From the NCBI RefSeq assembly GCF_934561205.1, contig NZ_CAKTFU010000004.1:1-64000 (forward strand): a stretch of 64,000 nucleotides of DNA, written 5' to 3'. Shown here piece after piece: positions 18,812 through 26,561 of this stretch. Within the stretch, counting starts at the first letter, position 1. Each line of letters starts with the position of its first letter. The position numbers and the translations under genes were made by a program. This DNA comes from an uncultured Gemmiger sp. Lineage in GTDB: Bacteria > Bacillota > Clostridia > Oscillospirales > Ruminococcaceae. The notes below the pieces were generated by a model. The model saw only the letters and a list, made by a program, of their open reading frames with translations. It was not told the origin of the DNA and did not search any database.

Positions 18812-19303
18812 ATGCTGCATCTGTATTTTGGTAGCGGCAAGGGCAAGACCACAGCGGCGGCAGGGCTTGCGCTGCGCGCGCTGGGACACGAAAAAAAGGT
18901 CGTCATCGTGCAATTTTTGAAGGACGGCACCAGCGGCGAGATCGAACCCCTGCGCCGTTTGGGCGCAGCCGTTTTTGCCTGCCCCAACGCAAAATTCACC
19001 TGGTTGATGACGCCGCAGGAAAAGGCGGCGGCGCTTGCCCACAACACAAAAACGCTGGAAGTCGCCCTGCAAATGCCCTGCGACCTGCTGATTCTGGACG
19101 AGGCGTGCGCCGCGCTGCGCGCAGGGCTTTTGCCCGAAACACTTTTGCAAAAGGCGGTTCTGAACGCACCCTATGAAGCCGTTTTGACGGGGCGCGACCC
19201 GGCAGACTGGATGCTGCAAAGCGCCGATTACATCACCGAGTTCACCGCCCGCCGCCACCCGTATGAAAAAGGCATCCCCGCCAGAGAAGGCATAGAGTAC
19301 TAA
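18812..19303 (+). CDS. cobO: cob(I)yrinic acid a,c-diamide adenosyltransferase (CobO/BtuR type)
   Basis: Transfers adenosyl from ATP to cobalt(I) corrinoids in making adenosylcobalamin. The 163 residues include the P-loop GSGKGKTTAAAG (about residues 7-18), IVQFLKDG, LLILDEAC and a closing ITEFTARRHPYEKGI. It is slightly shorter than proteobacterial BtuR (about 196), lacking the N-terminal extension, which is usual for Clostridia. It follows recN by 12 bases with AAGGGGG before its ATG; no other cobalamin gene is in the window, suggesting a salvage role. Confidence 0.93.
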   Translation: MLHLYFGSGKGKTTAAAGLALRALGHEKKVVIVQFLKDGTSGEIEPLRRLGAAVFACPNAKFTWLMTPQEKAAALAHNTKTLEVALQMPCDLLILDEACAALRAGLLPETLLQKAVLNAPYEAVLTGRDPADWMLQSADYITEFTARRHPYEKGIPAREGIEY

Positions 19304-19343
19304 AAAATCCCTGTAAAGCAACTTCGCTTTACAGGGATTTTTA
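19304..19343. terminator. bidirectional terminator between cobO and nadE
   Basis: A 16-bp perfect stem AAAATCCCTGTAAAGC/GCTTTACAGGGATTTT around a six-base loop, with T runs on both sides. It serves the plus-strand run ending in cobO and the minus-strand nadE. Confidence 0.93.
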
Positions 19344-19349
19344 CTTTAT

Positions 19350-21290
19350 TTAATCCGCTTGCAGGGTTTCCAGCTCTGCCATCCACAGGGTGTTGCAGGC
19401 ATCGCTCGGCATACGCCAGTCGCCGCGGGGCGACAAAGTCACCGAGCCGACCTTGGGACCGTCCGGCAGGCAGCTGCGCTTAAATTGCTGCGCAAAGAAA
19501 CGGCGGTAGAAGTTTTTCAGCCACGCCAGCAGTACCTCCGGCTCGTATTTGTCCGCAAAGGCGGTGCGGGCAAGGCGGTAAATTTTGGCAGGCGGGAAGC
19601 CGAACCGCAGCACATAGTACAGGTAGAAATCGTGCAGCTCATACGGGCCGACCAGCTTTTCGGTCTGCTGGGCAATGGTGCCGTCGGCGGCGGTGGGCAG
19701 CAATTCGGGGCTGACCGGCGTGTCCAGAATATCCAGCAGCACGCTGCGCAGGGTTTCCTGCCCGCAGGTGTCGGCGACATACTGCACAATGTGGCGCACC
19801 AGCGTTTTGGGTACGCCCGCGTTGACGCCGTACATGCTCATATGGTCGCCGTTGTAGGTCGCCCAGCCCAGGGCCAGCTCGCTCAAATCGCCGGTGCCGA
19901 TGACAAAGCCGCCGTTTTTGTTGGCGTAGTCCATCAACTCCAGCGTGCGCACGCGGGCCTGGCAGTTTTCAAAGGTGACGTCATAGCTTTCGGGGTTCTG
20001 ACCGATATCGGCAAAGTGGCTTTGTACGGTCTTTGTAATATTGATTTCCCCAAAGCTCACGCCCAAGGCCTCGCACAGGATTTCGGCGTTGGAGCGTGTG
20101 CGCCGGGTCGTGCCGAAGCAGGGCATCGTCAGGGCGACAATGTCCTTGGCGTCGCGTCCCAGCACCTTGCAGGCGCGCACCGCCACCAGCAGGGCAAGGC
20201 AGCTGTCCAGCCCGCCGGAAATGCCCACCACTGCGCACTTGGCGTGGGTATGCTCCATCCGCTTGGCAAGCCCCTCGGCCTGGATGCGCAAGATCAGCTC
20301 GCAGCGCTCGGCGCGGGCGGCGGTGTCCTGCGGCACAAACGGCGTGGGGGAAACCGGGCGCGTCAGGCTGATTTCCGCGTCACGCAATTCAAATTCCACG
20401 GTGGTGTAGCCGGAGGTTTCGGGGCAGAAGCTTGTATTGCGCATACGCTCCTGCTGCAGGCGGCTCACGTCCAGCTCGGTCACGGCGGCACCGCCCGCAA
20501 ACGGGCGGGCTTCGCTCAGCAGGCTGCCGTTTTCGGCAATCAGGTTGTGGGCGGCAAAGGTCATATCGGTGGTGCTTTCGCCGTGTCCGGCGTCGGCATA
20601 CAGGTAGGCGGCCAACAGACGCGCGCTCTGCCCGCAGACCAATGCACGGCGATAGTCCGCCTTGCCGACGGTTTCGTCGCTGGCGGAAAGATTGGCGATC
20701 ACCGTTGCGCCCGCCAGCGCGTGGCGGCAGCTGGGCGGCACGGGCGCCCACAGATCCTCGCACACTTCAACGCCCAGCACAAAATCCGGCAGCTGCTTGC
20801 AGGCAAACAGCAAGTCGGTGCCGATCAGCGTTTCCTGCCCGGCAAACTCGATGCACTCAGCCTCGCGCATGGCGGGCACAAAGTGCCGCTTTTCGTAAAA
20901 TTCGCCGTAGTTGGGCAGATAAGTCTTGGGTACAAGCCCCAGCAGCTCGCCGTGGCAGACGACCGCCGCGCAGTTGTAAAGCTTGGCGTTGTGGCGCACA
21001 GGCAGCCCCACCAGCGTGAGGATGTCCAAATCCACGCTGGCGCTCAGAATATCAGCCAGACCTTTTTCGGCACCCTGCAAAAGGGTAGCCTGCAAAAACA
21101 GGTCGCTGCAGGTGTAGCCGGTCAGGCAGAACTCCGGCAGGCAGAGCAGCTGCACGCCGTTGGCGGCGTGGGTGCGCATGGTGTCGATAATTTGCTGTGC
21201 ATTGTAGGCGCAGTCCGCCACGCGCAGGGCAGGGCTGGCAGCGGCTGCGCGGACAAAACCGTTTTCAAAAGCGGAAAAACTGTACTTCAT
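19350..21290 (-). CDS. nadE: NAD+ synthase, glutamine-hydrolysing
   Basis: Makes NAD+ from deamido-NAD+, ATP and glutamine. The 646 residues have an N-terminal nitrilase-type glutaminase domain (Glu53 in PEFCLTGY, Lys in VPKTYLPNYGEF, Cys in GVEVCEDLW) and a C-terminal synthetase domain with the PP-loop SGGLDS and GTGDLSELALGW. ATG at 21290 with GGGAG upstream on the minus strand. Single-gene unit with its own promoter and a shared terminator. Confidence 0.98.
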   Translation of the reverse strand: MKYSFSAFENGFVRAAAASPALRVADCAYNAQQIIDTMRTHAANGVQLLCLPEFCLTGYTCSDLFLQATLLQGAEKGLADILSASVDLDILTLVGLPVRHNAKLYNCAAVVCHGELLGLVPKTYLPNYGEFYEKRHFVPAMREAECIEFAGQETLIGTDLLFACKQLPDFVLGVEVCEDLWAPVPPSCRHALAGATVIANLSASDETVGKADYRRALVCGQSARLLAAYLYADAGHGESTTDMTFAAHNLIAENGSLLSEARPFAGGAAVTELDVSRLQQERMRNTSFCPETSGYTTVEFELRDAEISLTRPVSPTPFVPQDTAARAERCELILRIQAEGLAKRMEHTHAKCAVVGISGGLDSCLALLVAVRACKVLGRDAKDIVALTMPCFGTTRRTRSNAEILCEALGVSFGEINITKTVQSHFADIGQNPESYDVTFENCQARVRTLELMDYANKNGGFVIGTGDLSELALGWATYNGDHMSMYGVNAGVPKTLVRHIVQYVADTCGQETLRSVLLDILDTPVSPELLPTAADGTIAQQTEKLVGPYELHDFYLYYVLRFGFPPAKIYRLARTAFADKYEPEVLLAWLKNFYRRFFAQQFKRSCLPDGPKVGSVTLSPRGDWRMPSDACNTLWMAELETLQAD

Positions 21291-21322
21291 AGGAAAGCTC
21301 CCTTGTATCAGATATATATTCT

Positions 21323-21351
21323 ATGATAGCACAGCGGGCGGCTGACCGCAA
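21323..21351 (-). promoter_or_regulatory. sigma-A promoter of nadE
   Basis: Minus strand: TTGCGG, 17-base spacer, TATCAT, 33 bases before the nadE start. Confidence 0.65.
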
Positions 21352-21384
21352 GTAAAATTATATCAAACAAAATGTAATATATAC

Positions 21385-21413
21385 TTGACATAATGAAAGA
21401 AATATGATACGGT
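21385..21413 (+). promoter_or_regulatory. probable promoter of the XRE cassette
   Basis: A perfect TTGACA -35 at 21385-21390 sits in an AT-rich stretch. The best-spaced -10 (17 bases) is TACGGT, which is poor, with GATACG two bases closer as an alternative. A weak -10 under a perfect -35 would suit a regulated promoter, possibly controlled by the XRE protein it drives. Confidence 0.5.
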
Positions 21414-21446
21414 ATAGCCACAGCAAAACAAAAGGAGCATATCACT

Positions 21447-21644
21447 ATGGCAAAAAACCTGATGCTGAAGGCCGCCCGCGCCCAAAAGGATATGACGCAG
21501 GCAGACCTGGCGGCGGCGGTGGGTGTGTCGCGGCAGACCATCAACGCCATTGAAAAAGGGGAGTATAACCCTACGATCAACCTGTGCCGCAGCATCTGCA
21601 GGGTGCTGGGCAAGACATTGGACGAGCTGTTCTGGGAGGAATAA
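21447..21644 (+). CDS. XRE family helix-turn-helix regulator
   Basis: A 65-residue protein that is almost entirely one Cro/CI-type HTH domain: MTQADLAAAVGVSRQTINAI is the recognition core and it ends KTLDELFWEE, as in YozG-like small regulators. The ATG follows AAAAGGAG. It is the first gene of a three-gene cassette with two membrane proteins, three bases before DUF6773. Such paired small XRE regulators often control their membrane-protein partners; here that is inference from position. Confidence 0.93.
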   Translation: MAKNLMLKAARAQKDMTQADLAAAVGVSRQTINAIEKGEYNPTINLCRSICRVLGKTLDELFWEE

Positions 21645-21647
21645 GCA

Positions 21648-22124
21648 ATGAATCTGAAGGAATTTTTTAAGCACGACAATCTGGACGAAATGCAAAAACA
21701 GACCCTTTTAAAAATCGAGTCCCGTGGCTTCGGGGCGTTGTGGGTGCTGCTGCTGGCGGCGCTGATTATCGAAAGTCTGCTGGGCTTTACCCCGCGGGAG
21801 ATGGCGGCGGAATTCTTTATCTTTATGCTGGGGTGCGCCTATACGCTCATTAGTGATCTGCGTGCCGGTATCTGGGATCGTCACCTGAAGGCGAACACGA
21901 AAACCAATGCGGCTGTGGCCGTTGTGGGCGGTGCTGCCGTGTTTGTGTGGGGGCTTATCAAATTTGTGGAGTTTGGCGTGGGTGTTGCGGTGCTGTTGGC
22001 GGTATTTATGGGGGCGTGTACCTGGGTGCTGTGCTTTGCATTGCTGCAGCTCAGCATGCAGGCTTACAAAAAACGCCACGCGGAACTGGAAAACCCGAAG
22101 GAGGACGACGATGAAAACGAATAA
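21648..22124 (+). CDS. DUF6773 family membrane protein
   Basis: A 158-residue membrane protein with four hydrophobic helices in two pairs (about 28-46, 52-72, 85-105, 108-130), a charged N-terminal helix (FFKHDNLDEMQKQTLLKIES) and an acidic tail. The layout matches DUF6773/DUF3796-like proteins that follow small XRE regulators in Firmicutes. Function is unknown. The last 14 bases overlap the CPBP protease gene in another frame. Confidence 0.78.
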   Translation: MNLKEFFKHDNLDEMQKQTLLKIESRGFGALWVLLLAALIIESLLGFTPREMAAEFFIFMLGCAYTLISDLRAGIWDRHLKANTKTNAAVAVVGGAAVFVWGLIKFVEFGVGVAVLLAVFMGACTWVLCFALLQLSMQAYKKRHAELENPKEDDDENE

Positions 22125-23091
22125 AAAAGAGCTGACTGTCTTTGCGCTCTGTGCTTACGCAATTCCGTTTCTGATGATGCCGCTTTTGTACATCTGCCTG
22201 CAGAACGGGCAGGACACCTCGATTTTTGCCAACGCCCAGATGTTCTACCCGGCGGCGGGTGTTATGCTGGCGTTTTTGCTGGCAAAGCGGCAGGATATCC
22301 CGAAGCGGTTTTACATATTGCACCTGCTGGCTACAGCTATTATGCTGATTATGAGCGTGCTGTCCGCCGTTATGCCGCAGGCACCGTGGCTGGGGATTGC
22401 CAACTTCGTTATTATTATTGCGTCGGTGCTGGGCTGGATTTTCCTGCTGACCGAGAAAAAGGAAAAGCGCGAAGCCTACGGGCTGCGCCTGCACGGCAAG
22501 CTTATAACAGCGCTGGGCATCTGCGTTTATTTCCTTGCGGTCAAGACCGGTATGGTCTTTCTTTCGATGGCGATGCAGGGCGGCGATAGCTGGGCTGAAT
22601 ATCTGGCTTATTGGCGCACAGCTGCACCGTGGGTCATCGCGGTGGCACTTATACCGAACTTCTTTTTGAGCTTTCTGCCGTTTTTTGGCGAGGAATACGG
22701 CTGGCGCTACTACCTGACGCCCGCCCTGCAAAGCCGCTTCGGCGCACGGCGCGGCGCGTTGGCGGTGGGTGTGCTGTGGGGGCTGTGGCATCTGCCGCTG
22801 AACCTTTTCTTTTACAGCCCGGAAACCTCCCTGCAGAGCATCGCGTCGCAGCTGATTGTCTGCGTGACGATGGGCGTGTTCTTCACGTTTGCTTATGAAA
22901 AATGCGGCAAAAACATCTGGGTGCCCGTACTGCTGCATTACCTGAACAACAATATGATCCTCGTCTGGACAGGCACGGCGGATATCGGCAATCAGGTCAT
23001 CGCATGGGGCGATGTTGCAATCAGCGCCATTATGTATGGGGTTGCATTCCTGCCGTTTCTGGCGGCAAAGTGCTACCGTAAAAACAAATAA
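22111..23091 (+). CDS. CPBP family intramembrane glutamic endopeptidase
   Basis: A 326-residue polytopic membrane protein with about eight helices. The CPBP (Abi/Rce1-like) motifs are all visible in the C-terminal half: EEYGWR at about residue 195, WHLPLNLFF and LLHYLNNN. Family members include prenyl-protein CAAX proteases and bacteriocin self-immunity proteins, so a role in immunity or peptide processing is possible. The ATG at 22111 overlaps the DUF6773 gene by 14 bases and follows GAAGGAGGACGACG. A strong bidirectional terminator closes the cassette. Confidence 0.9.
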   Translation: MKTNKKELTVFALCAYAIPFLMMPLLYICLQNGQDTSIFANAQMFYPAAGVMLAFLLAKRQDIPKRFYILHLLATAIMLIMSVLSAVMPQAPWLGIANFVIIIASVLGWIFLLTEKKEKREAYGLRLHGKLITALGICVYFLAVKTGMVFLSMAMQGGDSWAEYLAYWRTAAPWVIAVALIPNFFLSFLPFFGEEYGWRYYLTPALQSRFGARRGALAVGVLWGLWHLPLNLFFYSPETSLQSIASQLIVCVTMGVFFTFAYEKCGKNIWVPVLLHYLNNNMILVWTGTADIGNQVIAWGDVAISAIMYGVAFLPFLAAKCYRKNK

Positions 23092-23135
23092 AAAACAGGT
23101 GCAGCCCTTCAATGGGGCTGCACCTGTTTTTGACT
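23091..23135. terminator. bidirectional terminator, CPBP gene / dap operon
   Basis: AAAAACAGGTGCAGCCC pairs with GGGCTGCACCTGTTTTT (17 bp) around a short loop. It ends the plus-strand cassette and the minus-strand dap operon. Confidence 0.94.
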
Positions 23136-23139
23136 GTCG

Positions 23140-23595
23140 TTAAACGGCAAATGCCTTGTGCAGGGCGGTCAGGGCACCGTCCTCGTCCTGCTGGCGGATC
23201 AGCAGCGAAATATCAAGGTCGCTGGTGGTGATCAGCGCGATCTCGATATCGACCTCCGCCAGCGCCGCCAAGGCGCGGGCGGCAACGCCGCAGCTGGTGA
23301 CCATATCCTCGCCGAACAGGTTGATTTTGCAGTACCCGCCCGAAACCAGCGGGGGATTGACCTTGGCGGCGGCGGGCAGGGCTTTCATGACGGCGGCAAA
23401 ATTGTCGTTGGCGGTGGTAAAGCTGAAATCCACCGCGGCGCCGCGCGGGGCGCTCTGGCAGATCATATCCACCACAATGCCCGCATCGGCGAACACCTTC
23501 AGGTAGCCCGCAAGGCTTTGGGCGCTGTATTTTGCGCCGGGAAACGTGGTAAGCAGGATATCCTGCTCGCTGCTGATTTTGCTGACACCGTACAT
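23140..23595 (-). CDS. stand-alone aspartokinase-type ACT domain protein
   Basis: A 151-residue protein made of two ACT-like halves. The N-terminal half (DAGIVVDMICQSAPRGAAVD) and C-terminal half (VDIEIALITTSDLDISLLI) resemble the regulatory tail of aspartate kinase, whose ACT pair binds lysine or threonine. No kinase domain precedes it. It is the last gene of the asd-dapA-dapB operon, 20 bases after the CapA-like gene, with AAAGGACGG before the ATG. A free regulatory subunit or amino-acid sensor for the aspartate pathway is a reasonable inference. It is intact, without a visible remnant of a lost kinase upstream, because the preceding gene ends normally. Confidence 0.75.
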   Translation of the reverse strand: MYGVSKISSEQDILLTTFPGAKYSAQSLAGYLKVFADAGIVVDMICQSAPRGAAVDFSFTTANDNFAAVMKALPAAAKVNPPLVSGGYCKINLFGEDMVTSCGVAARALAALAEVDIEIALITTSDLDISLLIRQQDEDGALTALHKAFAV

Positions 23596-23615
23596 AAAAA
23601 TGCCGTCCTTTCGTA

Positions 23616-24830
23616 TTATTCTAACGTAAGATACTGCTCGTCAATGCTTTGCCGCAGCACGTTTTCTATGTAGTCGCGGCTTAAAGTAAAGCAGCCGTGC
23701 GCCGCGCCCAGCTCGTCCGTGTAGGCGGGGTAAGGGTAGACGCGGATATTCTGGTACCCGGCTTCGTATTGCGTCACAACGCAGTGCAGCTTGGGGTCCA
23801 GCATCGCCACGGCGCTGCTGCCGTCGGGCTGGGTGGTCTTTTCAAAGGTGATGTCCAGCACCGCGCCGATGACATTGTCCGCGCTGGACTGGGCGTTGGC
23901 AAAGTTGCCCAGGCTGTACGCCACAAAGGTCCGGTTGCCGTTGGCCCCCGTCAGCCATTCGGCGTTCTGGGTCACATGGGGGTGGGTGCCGATGACAAGG
24001 TCAACGCCCTGATCCGCCAGCCACTGGGCGGTGTCCTTCTGAAAATCATTCACCGTGTGGCTGCCCTCGGTACCCATATGGCAGCTGACGATCAGCACAT
24101 CGCAGTGGGGGCGCATATCGGCGATCTGCTTGGCAATCGTTTCGCGGTCGCTTAAGTAGATCACGCCGTGTTCGGCTTGGCTCGGCGTCGGGATGCCGTT
24201 GGTATGCTCGGTGTAGGAAAGATAGCCGAAGGTAATGCCATTCACGGTCTGGTAGACGTACTCGGTGGGGTCCGCCAGCGTGTAAAAGCCCATGTAGCGC
24301 ACGTCCTCCGGCATGGCTTCCCAGTGCTGCAGCGAAGCCTCAATGCCCGCCGCGCCCTTGTCGTAGCTGTGGTTGTTGGACAGGCTGAACACACGGAACC
24401 CCAAATCATACAGCGCATCGGTAATGTCGCCGGGGGTGGAAAAGCACGGGTAGCCGCTGGGGGCAAATTCGTCGTTGACCAGCGTTTCCTGATTCAGCCA
24501 GTTTACATCAAACTGGCTGTAGAATTCCCGCATATTCTCATACACATAGGAAAAATCATAGTACCCGTCGGTGCCGCGCTGGCGCGCCTGAATATACAGC
24601 CCGTCGTGGATCAAGTCATCCCCCGTGGCGGAAAACCGCACCGTGTCCACCGTGGGGGTGGGTTCGGGCGTCGGCTCCGGCGTGGGTTCGGGGGTGGGCT
24701 GCACGGTCGCTGTCGGAACAGGGGCGGAAACCGGCGCGGTCGGCTCGGTCAAAAGCGAACCTGCCACCACGCCGCAGACCCCCAGCGCGATCACGCAGCA
24801 GGCCAGAATTTCGTTACTTCTCATTCGCAC
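23616..24830 (-). CDS. CapA family protein (poly-gamma-glutamate/capsule type)
   Basis: A 404-residue membrane-anchored protein: N-terminal hydrophobic helix (about 8-27), a spacer with four PTPE repeats, then a metallophosphatase-like CapA domain with SATGDDLIHD, NQETLV, LSNNHSYDKG, HMGTEG and GTHPHVTQ. CapA homologues act in poly-gamma-glutamate export or in cell-envelope processing; no other capB/capC gene is present, so a capsule is not implied. The GTG at 24830 lies eight bases after GAGGT; the ATG at 24824 is an alternative. It overlaps dapB by 10 bases and therefore belongs to the dap operon. Confidence 0.88.
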   Translation of the reverse strand: MRMRSNEILACCVIALGVCGVVAGSLLTEPTAPVSAPVPTATVQPTPEPTPEPTPEPTPTVDTVRFSATGDDLIHDGLYIQARQRGTDGYYDFSYVYENMREFYSQFDVNWLNQETLVNDEFAPSGYPCFSTPGDITDALYDLGFRVFSLSNNHSYDKGAAGIEASLQHWEAMPEDVRYMGFYTLADPTEYVYQTVNGITFGYLSYTEHTNGIPTPSQAEHGVIYLSDRETIAKQIADMRPHCDVLIVSCHMGTEGSHTVNDFQKDTAQWLADQGVDLVIGTHPHVTQNAEWLTGANGNRTFVAYSLGNFANAQSSADNVIGAVLDITFEKTTQPDGSSAVAMLDPKLHCVVTQYEAGYQNIRVYPYPAYTDELGAAHGCFTLSRDYIENVLRQSIDEQYLTLE

Positions 24831-25588
24831 GGCAGCTTACCTCGCAGCAAATCGGTCATGGCATACATACCGGGCTGCTGCCCGTCCAAAAACAGCGCTG
24901 CCTGAATGGCACCCTCGGCAAAGACGGTGCGCGCCCCGGCGCTGTGGCTCAGGGTCAGGACTTCCTCGGCGCCGCAGAACAGCACCTCATGCTCGCCCAC
25001 AATGCCGCCGCCGCGCACGGCGCTGATGCCCAGCTCCTTGTCGCCGCGCTTTTGCCGCACCTGCGAGCGGTCGTAGACATATTCGTACTGCCCGCCCGCC
25101 TCGGCGTTGATGGCGTCGGCGATCATCAGGGCGGTGCCGCTGGGGGCATCCAGCTTGTTGCGGTGGTGCTTTTCAACGATTTCAATGTCGTACTCACTGC
25201 CCAGAACGCGGGCGGCCTGCTTGGCAAGCTCGATCAGCACATTGACGCCCAGCGACATATTGGCGCTGCGGAAGATCGCCGTTTTTTCGGCAGCCTTCTG
25301 CAAAATGTCCAGCTCCTCACTGCCCAGACCCGTGGAGCAGATGACGCAGGGCATACCGTGCTCTGCGCCCCAAGCGGCGGCGGCTGCCGCCCCGGCGGGG
25401 GAGGAAAAATCGATCACAATGCCATTGCAGGCAACGTCCTGCCAGCTTGCGTACACCGGGATCTCTCCCACGCGCCCCGCCTCGCGGTCCACACCGGCGG
25501 CAACGCGGCAGTCCGTGCGGGCGGCAATTTTTTCCACAAGGGCGCGACCCATGCGCCCGTAAATGCCCTGAATGATAATGTCCGTCAT
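24821..25588 (-). CDS. dapB: 4-hydroxy-tetrahydrodipicolinate reductase
   Basis: Reduces the DapA product on the way to diaminopimelate and lysine. The 255 residues show the nucleotide-binding GIYGRMGRALV near the N-terminus, STGLGSEEL, and the signature EKHHRNKLDAPSGTA with its catalytic His and Lys. The ATG is nine bases after AAAGGAA. It follows dapA by 62 bases, a gap that contains a small hairpin, and overlaps the CapA-like gene. Confidence 0.98.
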   Translation of the reverse strand: MTDIIIQGIYGRMGRALVEKIAARTDCRVAAGVDREAGRVGEIPVYASWQDVACNGIVIDFSSPAGAAAAAAWGAEHGMPCVICSTGLGSEELDILQKAAEKTAIFRSANMSLGVNVLIELAKQAARVLGSEYDIEIVEKHHRNKLDAPSGTALMIADAINAEAGGQYEYVYDRSQVRQKRGDKELGISAVRGGGIVGEHEVLFCGAEEVLTLSHSAGARTVFAEGAIQAALFLDGQQPGMYAMTDLLRGKLPCE

Positions 25589-25607
25589 ATCGGAAAATTC
25601 CTTTCGT

Positions 25608-25644
25608 GTTTTACAAAATCAGCCCGCGGCGTACCTGCGGGCTG
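25608..25644 (-). terminator. weak intra-operon terminator or attenuating hairpin between dapA and dapB
   Basis: Minus strand: CAGCCCGC, nine-base loop, GCGGGCTG, then ATTTTGTAAAA. The T run is broken, so partial termination or 3'-end protection of dapA mRNA is more likely than full stop. Confidence 0.45.
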
Positions 25645-25650
25645 AAGGGT

Positions 25651-26541
25651 TTATGACAGCAAACCGAACGCACGCAGGGCGCTGTCCAGCTGTGCCTGCA
25701 CGGCTTCATTCGGGTCGACCAGCGGCAGGCGGCAAGCCCCGGCGTGCCAGCCAAGGCGGTTCATCGCCCACTTGACCGGGATGGGGTTTACATCGGCAAA
25801 CAGCGCCTTGCACAGCGGCAGGGCGGCCAGCTGCATCGCAAGGCTGCCGGCGGTATCGCCCGCAAACCACTTGGCGCAGATGTCATGGGTGTAGCGCGGC
25901 GCCACGTTGGACAACACGCTGATCACGCCCTTGCCGCCCAGCGCCAGCAGCGGGACGATCTGGTCATCGTTGCCGGAGTAGATGTTCAGCTCCTCCCCGC
26001 AGGCTGCGGCGATCTCCGCCACCTGGCTGATGTTGCCGCTGGCCTCCTTCACCGCGTTGATGTTGGGGTGCTTGGCAAGCTGTTTAAGGCTTGCGGCGGT
26101 CAGGTTGCAGCCGGTGCGGCTGGGGACATTGTACAAAATGCAGGGCAGGTCCACGGCATCCGCAATGGCGGTGTAGTGGGCAATCAGACCGGCCTGGCTG
26201 GTTTTGTTGTAGTAGGGGGTGACCAGCAGCAGGGCGTCGGCGCCGTCCGCCTGCGCCTGACGGCTGAGCCAGACGGCGTACTTGGTATCGTTGGAGCCGG
26301 TGCCCGCAATGACAGGAACCCGCCCGGCGGTCTTTTTGACGGCGTAGCGGATGCACGCGGTATGCTCCTCATCCGTCATGGTGGGGGACTCGCCGGTGGT
26401 GCCGCAGATGACAATGGCATCGGTGCCGTTGTCGATCTGGTCGTCAATGATGCGCCCCAGCTCCTCAAAATCCACGCTGCCGTCGGCACGCATGGGGGTG
26501 ATGATCGCCACGGCGGCGCCGGTAAAAACGGGCTTCTTCAT
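25651..26541 (-). CDS. dapA: 4-hydroxy-tetrahydrodipicolinate synthase
   Basis: Condenses pyruvate with aspartate semialdehyde, the committed step to diaminopimelate. The 296 residues form a TIM barrel with GTTGESPTM, the catalytic Tyr in YYNKTSQAGLIAHY, YNVPSRTG and the Schiff-base Lys in AVKEASGN. I start at the ATG at 26541, eight bases after AAGGAG; an in-frame GTG three codons earlier lies within that site. It follows asd by 20 bases. Confidence 0.98.
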   Translation of the reverse strand: MKKPVFTGAAVAIITPMRADGSVDFEELGRIIDDQIDNGTDAIVICGTTGESPTMTDEEHTACIRYAVKKTAGRVPVIAGTGSNDTKYAVWLSRQAQADGADALLLVTPYYNKTSQAGLIAHYTAIADAVDLPCILYNVPSRTGCNLTAASLKQLAKHPNINAVKEASGNISQVAEIAAACGEELNIYSGNDDQIVPLLALGGKGVISVLSNVAPRYTHDICAKWFAGDTAGSLAMQLAALPLCKALFADVNPIPVKWAMNRLGWHAGACRLPLVDPNEAVQAQLDSALRAFGLLS

Positions 26542-26561
26542 AGGGAACACTCCTTCAAAAA

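Noticed and set aside
19359..21326. A 655-codon plus-strand open frame opposite nadE
   Set aside because: It is a full-length antisense shadow of NadE; promoter, ribosome site and motifs all belong to the minus strand.
24655..24710. Short tandem repeats near the start of the CapA-like gene as a regulatory repeat
   Set aside because: They encode a PTPE-repeat wall-spanning spacer, and nothing suggests a DNA role.
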